Position numbers and translations under genes: made by a program
Part shown: piece by piece, positions 59,605 to 64,000 of the stretch
Layout of the letters: the number at the start of each line of letters is the position of its first letter
Numbering within the stretch: the stretch's first letter is position 1
The notes under the pieces: model-generated
The model's input: the letters and a program-made list of their open reading frames with translations, nothing else
What the model was told of the DNA's origin: nothing
Databases searched by the model: none
Origin: Solimonas fluminis
GTDB taxonomy: Bacteria > Pseudomonadota > Gammaproteobacteria > Nevskiales > Nevskiaceae
Direction: 5' to 3'
Assembly (NCBI RefSeq): GCF_002930645.1
Contig: NZ_PSNW01000005.1
Location: 124,001 to 188,000, forward strand
Length of the DNA: 64,000 nt

Positions 59605-59654
59605 CACCGCCCGTTCACACCGAGTAGCCCGCGAAGCAGGCGTATCGAGGTGCC
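59605..59654. repeat. 50-bp direct repeat, copy A
   Basis: CACCGCCCGTTCACACCGAG..CGTATCGAGGTGCC; copy B at 59813 differs at one position (T to A). The core contains the dyad GCCCGCGAAGCAGGC. Confidence 0.88.
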
Positions 59655-59720
59655 CCACCGGCGGCGCACCCTTGATACACCGCTATGCAGTACTCGGCGG
59701 CACGGGTGGGTGGTTGGCTC

Positions 59721-59753
59721 AACAAACAAAAGGGCCGCAATCTCTCGCGGCCC
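59721..59753 (-). terminator. Second terminator-like hairpin downstream of rho
   Basis: Read on the minus strand: GGGCCGC, 8-nt loop, GCGGCCC, then TTTTGTTTGTT. Confidence 0.7.
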
Positions 59754-59812
59754 CTGCGCTTGCAGCATCGCAGCCCGGCTTCGCGCCGCGAAGCCGCGAA
59801 ACTATCACGCCC

Positions 59813-59862
59813 CACCGCCCGTTCACACCGAGTAGCCCGCGAAGCAGGCGTAACGAGGTGCC
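59813..59862. repeat. 50-bp direct repeat, copy B
   Basis: Matches copy A at 49 of 50 positions, 208 bp further along in the same orientation. The two copies flank the hairpin at 59721. Confidence 0.88.
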
Positions 59863-59884
59863 CTACCACGCTTCGCAAACGAAC

Positions 59885-59917
59885 AAAAGAAAAAGGGCCA
59901 CTGCTTCCAGTGGCCCT
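59885..59917 (-). terminator. Rho-independent terminator of the trxA-rho transcript
   Basis: Read on the minus strand: GGGCCACTG/CAGTGGCCC (9 bp, loop GAAG) followed by TTTTTCTTTTG. It lies about 125 nt after the rho stop. Confidence 0.88.
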
Positions 59918-59969
59918 TCATGGGTTTCATACGCTCACTGGCGAGGCCAGGATCCCCGACTTCGTTGGG

Positions 59970-60023
59970 TGTGATGGCTTATCGCGGACTGACATTGAGT
60001 CAGTCCGCGACCGGGCCATCACA
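59970..60023 (-). other. Stable bulged hairpin in the rho 3' untranslated region
   Basis: Inner stem CGCGGACTGAC/GTCAGTCCGCG (11 bp, loop of 5) inside outer arms TGTGATGGC/GCCATCACA (9 bp), with internal-loop bases between. It begins 19 nt after the rho stop and has no T run, so it is not the terminator. Confidence 0.75.
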
Positions 60024-60041
60024 TCCACGCTGCTCGGAGCT

Positions 60042-61584
<1,543 letters not shown>

Positions 61585-61595
<11 letters not shown>

Positions 61596-61920
61596 TTACG
61601 TGGGGAGTGACAAAAGCGGCCAACTGGGCCTTGTGGACGGCGCCAACCTGGGTCGCGGCCGCCTGGCCGTTCTTGAACAGGATCAGCGTCGGGATGCCGC
61701 GGATGCCGAACTTCGGGGGGGTCCCCGGATTCTCATCCACGTTGAGTTTCACGACCTTGAGCTTGCCGGCGTTTTCCTGGGCAACCTGCTCCAGGATCGG
61801 GGCGATCATCCGGCAGGGGCCGCACCATTCCGCCCAGAAATCAACCAGGACGGGCAGGTCCGACTTGAGCACGTCCTGCTCGAACGTGGCGTCGGTGACG
61901 GCGGAGATGTGTTCGCTCAT
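61585..61920 (-). CDS. trxA: Thioredoxin 1
   Basis: General cytosolic disulfide reductase. 111 residues. Active site [13 protein letters not shown], the buried acid in VLVDFWAEW, the cis-proline in [13 protein letters not shown]. It is the likely cytosolic electron donor of the DsbD-type protein at 15122. Forms an operon with rho and is divergent from rhlB. Confidence 0.97.
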
Positions 61921-62176
61921 GGGATACCTCGGTTAGTGGGCCAATGCGGGGGTGACAGGCCCCGCATACCAGTAAATGGGGGGTACAGCCAAAGCGCACA
62001 AGACGCGCAAAAAAACAGTCAGATCGTTATGATTAATTTTTGAAACGGGGAAATAGCGGGCTGTTTAGGTCGCGGCCGGTGATCCAAAAGACGCCGCGCA
62101 GCCTGTGTGATGGCTCTATTTCATCCCATCCGACCGCCGCTTGCAAGAGCGCTGGTCCCGACAATAGATACCATTC

Positions 62177-63478
62177 ATGCAGCCCCAGCACCTCAGCGAA
62201 GTCAGTTTCGAGTCCCTGCCCCTGCACCCCCTGCTGAAAGCGGGGCTGGCCAAGTTGGGCTTTACGCACTGCACCCCCATCCAGGCGCAGACCCTGCCCC
62301 TGGCCCTGGAGGGCGGCGACCTGGCCGGCCAGGCCCAGACCGGCACCGGCAAGTCCGCGGCCTTCCTGCTGGCGGCCATGCACCGGCTGCTGACCCGCCC
62401 CCGCCGGGAGGGGGCCGACCCCCGGCAGCCGCGCGCGCTGATGATGGCGCCCACCCGCGAGCTGGCCATCCAGATCCTCAAGGATGCCGAGCAGCTGGGC
62501 GCCGAGACCGGCCTGCGCATGGTGGTCTGCTACGGCGGCGCCGGCTACGAGACCCAGCGCGCGGCGATCGAGGCCGGCATCGACATCCTGATCGGCACCC
62601 CGGGCCGCCTGATCGACTACTACAAGCAGGGCACCTACAAGCTCGACCAGATCGAGGTCCTGGTCCTGGACGAGGCCGACCGCATGTTCGACCTCGGCTT
62701 CATCGCCGACATCCGCTACATGCTGCGCAAGCTGCCGCCGGCCGACCAGCGCAGCAACTACCTGTTCTCGGCCACCTTGTCCCAGCGCGTACTCGAGCTT
62801 GCCTACGAGCACATGAACTCGCCGAAGAAGGTCGAGATCGAGCCCGAGCAGGTCACGGCCGAGCGCGTGCGCCAGGGCCTGATCCATGTCGCCAACGACG
62901 AGAAGCTGGCCATGCTGGTCGGCCTGCTGCGCCACCACGACCCCTTCCGCACCCTGGTGTTCCTCAACACCAAGCGCGGCGCCGAGGAGGTGGAGGCCGC
63001 CCTCAAGCTCAACGGCTTCGAGGCCGCGACCCTGTCCGGCGACGTCGCCCAGACCAAGCGCATCAAGCTGCTGGACGACTTCAAGGAAGGCCGCCTGCCG
63101 ATCCTGGTCGCCACCGACGTGGCGGCCCGCGGCCTGCACATCCCCGGCGTGTCGCACGTGATCAACTACGACCTGCCGCAGGACCCGGAGGACTACGTCC
63201 ACCGCATCGGCCGCACCGCGCGCGCCGGCGCCACCGGCGACGCCATCTCCTTCTGCTGCGAGACCTGGGTCTACTCCCTGCCGCCGATCGAGAAGTACAT
63301 CGGCGCCAAGATCCCGCTGATGCCGGAAGCGCACGACTGGCTGGCCACCGATTTCGTCGCCCCGCCGCGCCAGCCGCGGCGCCATTTCGGCGGACGCGGC
63401 GGCGGACGCTCCGGCGGAGGCCGTCCTGGGGGCGGTCGTCCGGGCGGCGGACGCGGCGGCCCCGGTCGGCGCCGCTGA
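62177..63478 (+). CDS. rhlB: ATP-dependent RNA helicase RhlB
   Basis: DEAD-box helicase that unwinds RNA for the degradosome in E. coli. 433 residues. Motifs: Q motif LGFTHCTPIQ, AQTGTGKS, PTRELA, TPGRLID, DEADRMFDLGF, SAT, DVAARGLHIP and HRIGRTARAG. The N-terminus and the order beside trxA-rho match RhlB rather than RhlE. The C-terminal tail (about 390-433) is Gly/Arg-rich, an RNA-binding or RNase E-contact tail. Confidence 0.95.
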   Translation: MQPQHLSEVSFESLPLHPLLKAGLAKLGFTHCTPIQAQTLPLALEGGDLAGQAQTGTGKSAAFLLAAMHRLLTRPRREGADPRQPRALMMAPTRELAIQILKDAEQLGAETGLRMVVCYGGAGYETQRAAIEAGIDILIGTPGRLIDYYKQGTYKLDQIEVLVLDEADRMFDLGFIADIRYMLRKLPPADQRSNYLFSATLSQRVLELAYEHMNSPKKVEIEPEQVTAERVRQGLIHVANDEKLAMLVGLLRHHDPFRTLVFLNTKRGAEEVEAALKLNGFEAATLSGDVAQTKRIKLLDDFKEGRLPILVATDVAARGLHIPGVSHVINYDLPQDPEDYVHRIGRTARAGATGDAISFCCETWVYSLPPIEKYIGAKIPLMPEAHDWLATDFVAPPRQPRRHFGGRGGGRSGGGRPGGGRPGGGRGGPGRRR

Positions 63479-63536
63479 ACCGCCTGTCAGGTTTGCATTA
63501 AAACTTCTTCACAAGTCGTTGCCGTTGATATATTTT

Positions 63537-63554
63537 CCGTCCTTGTACGGACGG
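63537..63554 (+). other. Short hairpin between rhlB and the endopeptidase gene
   Basis: CCGTCC, TTGTAC, GGACGG. No T run; a TATATT stretch just upstream could be a -10 box of the following gene. Role uncertain. Confidence 0.4.
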
Positions 63555-63580
63555 ATGCCGCCAACGGCTACGGGGCAGGA

Positions 63581-64000
63581 ATGAAGAAAACCAAGACAGG
63601 CGGAATGCTTGCCGGCTGGCGCCAGCTGCTGCTGGCCCTCGCCTTGGCCGGCCTGACCGCCGGCACCACCCCGGCCCTGGCCGCCACGCCGGCCAAGGAC
63701 AAGGCCGCCAAGGCCAGCAGCGCCGGCGCCAAGAAGGACGCCGCCGGCACCAAGTCCACGACCAAGCGCAAGAGCACGGTCAGCAAGAAGAAGAGCACGG
63801 CCAAGTCCAAGGGCAAGGCCTCCAGCAAGAAGCGCGTCTCGCGCAAGACCACCAAGCGCTCGGTGCGCCGCGTCGTCGCGGTGGCCCCGGCCGTTCCCAC
63901 CATGGGCCAGGCCCTGGGCCTGCACCACACGCGCGACGAACTCAACCTGGGCTCCAGCGTGGCGATGGTGGTGGACCAGCGCACCCACGAGGTGCTGTTC
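63581..64000 (+). CDS. D-alanyl-D-alanine endopeptidase (PBP7/PbpG-like), 3' end outside window
   Basis: The first 140 residues are visible. A signal peptide (LLLALALAGLTAGTTPALA) is followed by about 65 residues extremely rich in Lys, Ser, Ala and Arg (STTKRKSTVSKKKSTAKSKG), then MGQALGLHHTRDELNLGSSVAMVVDQRTHEVLF, the typical beginning of the PBP7/VanY-like SxxK transpeptidase fold; the catalytic SxxK lies beyond the window edge. Such enzymes cleave peptide cross-links in the periplasm. The lysine-rich insert is unusual and could bind the anionic cell wall or lipopolysaccharide. Confidence 0.82.
   Translation, partial: MKKTKTGGMLAGWRQLLLALALAGLTAGTTPALAATPAKDKAAKASSAGAKKDAAGTKSTTKRKSTVSKKKSTAKSKGKASSKKRVSRKTTKRSVRRVVAVAPAVPTMGQALGLHHTRDELNLGSSVAMVVDQRTHEVLF

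Noticed and set aside
59605-59862. Direct repeats before rho as a CRISPR array
   Set aside because: Only two copies, 50 bp each with a 158-bp gap, and no cas genes in the window.

Overview
The window is a high-GC chromosomal segment of a gammaproteobacterium. Three conserved blocks support this: ftsX next to rpoH; rhlB divergent from trxA-rho; and a dusB that keeps the gammaproteobacterial sequence motifs. The GC content, the many membrane/lipid enzymes and the signalling genes would fit Nevskiales/Solimonadaceae or a Xanthomonadales relative, but that placement is an inference; no rRNA or tRNA gene is present to test it.

Layout. 1-12.3 kb: cell division and heat shock (ftsX, rpoH under a perfect CIRCE operator), small-molecule enzymes (methyltransferase, two SDRs, gloA), a dusB-hydrolase-MAPEG operon, an RsmB/NOP rRNA methyltransferase operon, a very small lysine/alanine peptide gene with its own promoter and terminator, and a coiled-coil response regulator. 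12.4-21.2 kb: a minus-strand envelope-protein operon, a DsbD-type reductase with a redoxin, a class III nucleotide cyclase, an orphan AbiEi-type regulator with inverted-repeat operators, and pldA.

21.5-36.2 kb is the most striking region. Six genes on the plus strand are packed with overlaps or gaps of at most 7 nt: (1) a cytosolic flavoprotein with two cyclic-nucleotide-binding domains and a four-cluster Fe-S module; (2) a membrane protein with two H-x13-H pairs typical of di-heme cytochrome b; (3) an FHA domain joined through one membrane helix to a decaheme domain; (4) a lipoprotein with two GlcG/HbpS-type domains; (5) a FimV-like LysM domain joined to an outer-membrane beta-barrel; (6) a secreted decaheme cytochrome with an LVIVD-repeat propeller. 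A multiheme cytochrome gene lies divergently. I read this as a complete trans-envelope electron conduit whose cytosolic ends carry second-messenger and phosphopeptide sensor domains. I do not recognise it as a described system.

36.2-39.4 kb is an accessory patch of lower GC with SMI1/KNR4 (SUKH) and unknown genes, dispersed repeats, and one well-formed 60-bp attC site: a relict integron cassette array with no integrase in view. 39.4-53.3 kb holds SnoaL-like enzymes, a TetR-controlled RND efflux operon, OmpW, a bestrophin, a second TetR gene facing its target genes across a 29-bp near-perfect palindrome, and alpha/beta hydrolases. 53.3-56.2 kb has two tandem protein kinases, each fused to a cyclic-nucleotide-binding domain. 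56.3-64 kb returns to core genes: a glycine-zipper lipoprotein, purD, a retropepsin-like protease, a repeat-rich 540-nt spacer, rho with a long disordered N-terminus, trxA, rhlB, and the start of a PBP7-type endopeptidase gene that leaves the window.

Limits: everything here is read by eye. Domain families are assigned from remembered motifs, not searches, and promoter or operator calls are pattern matches.
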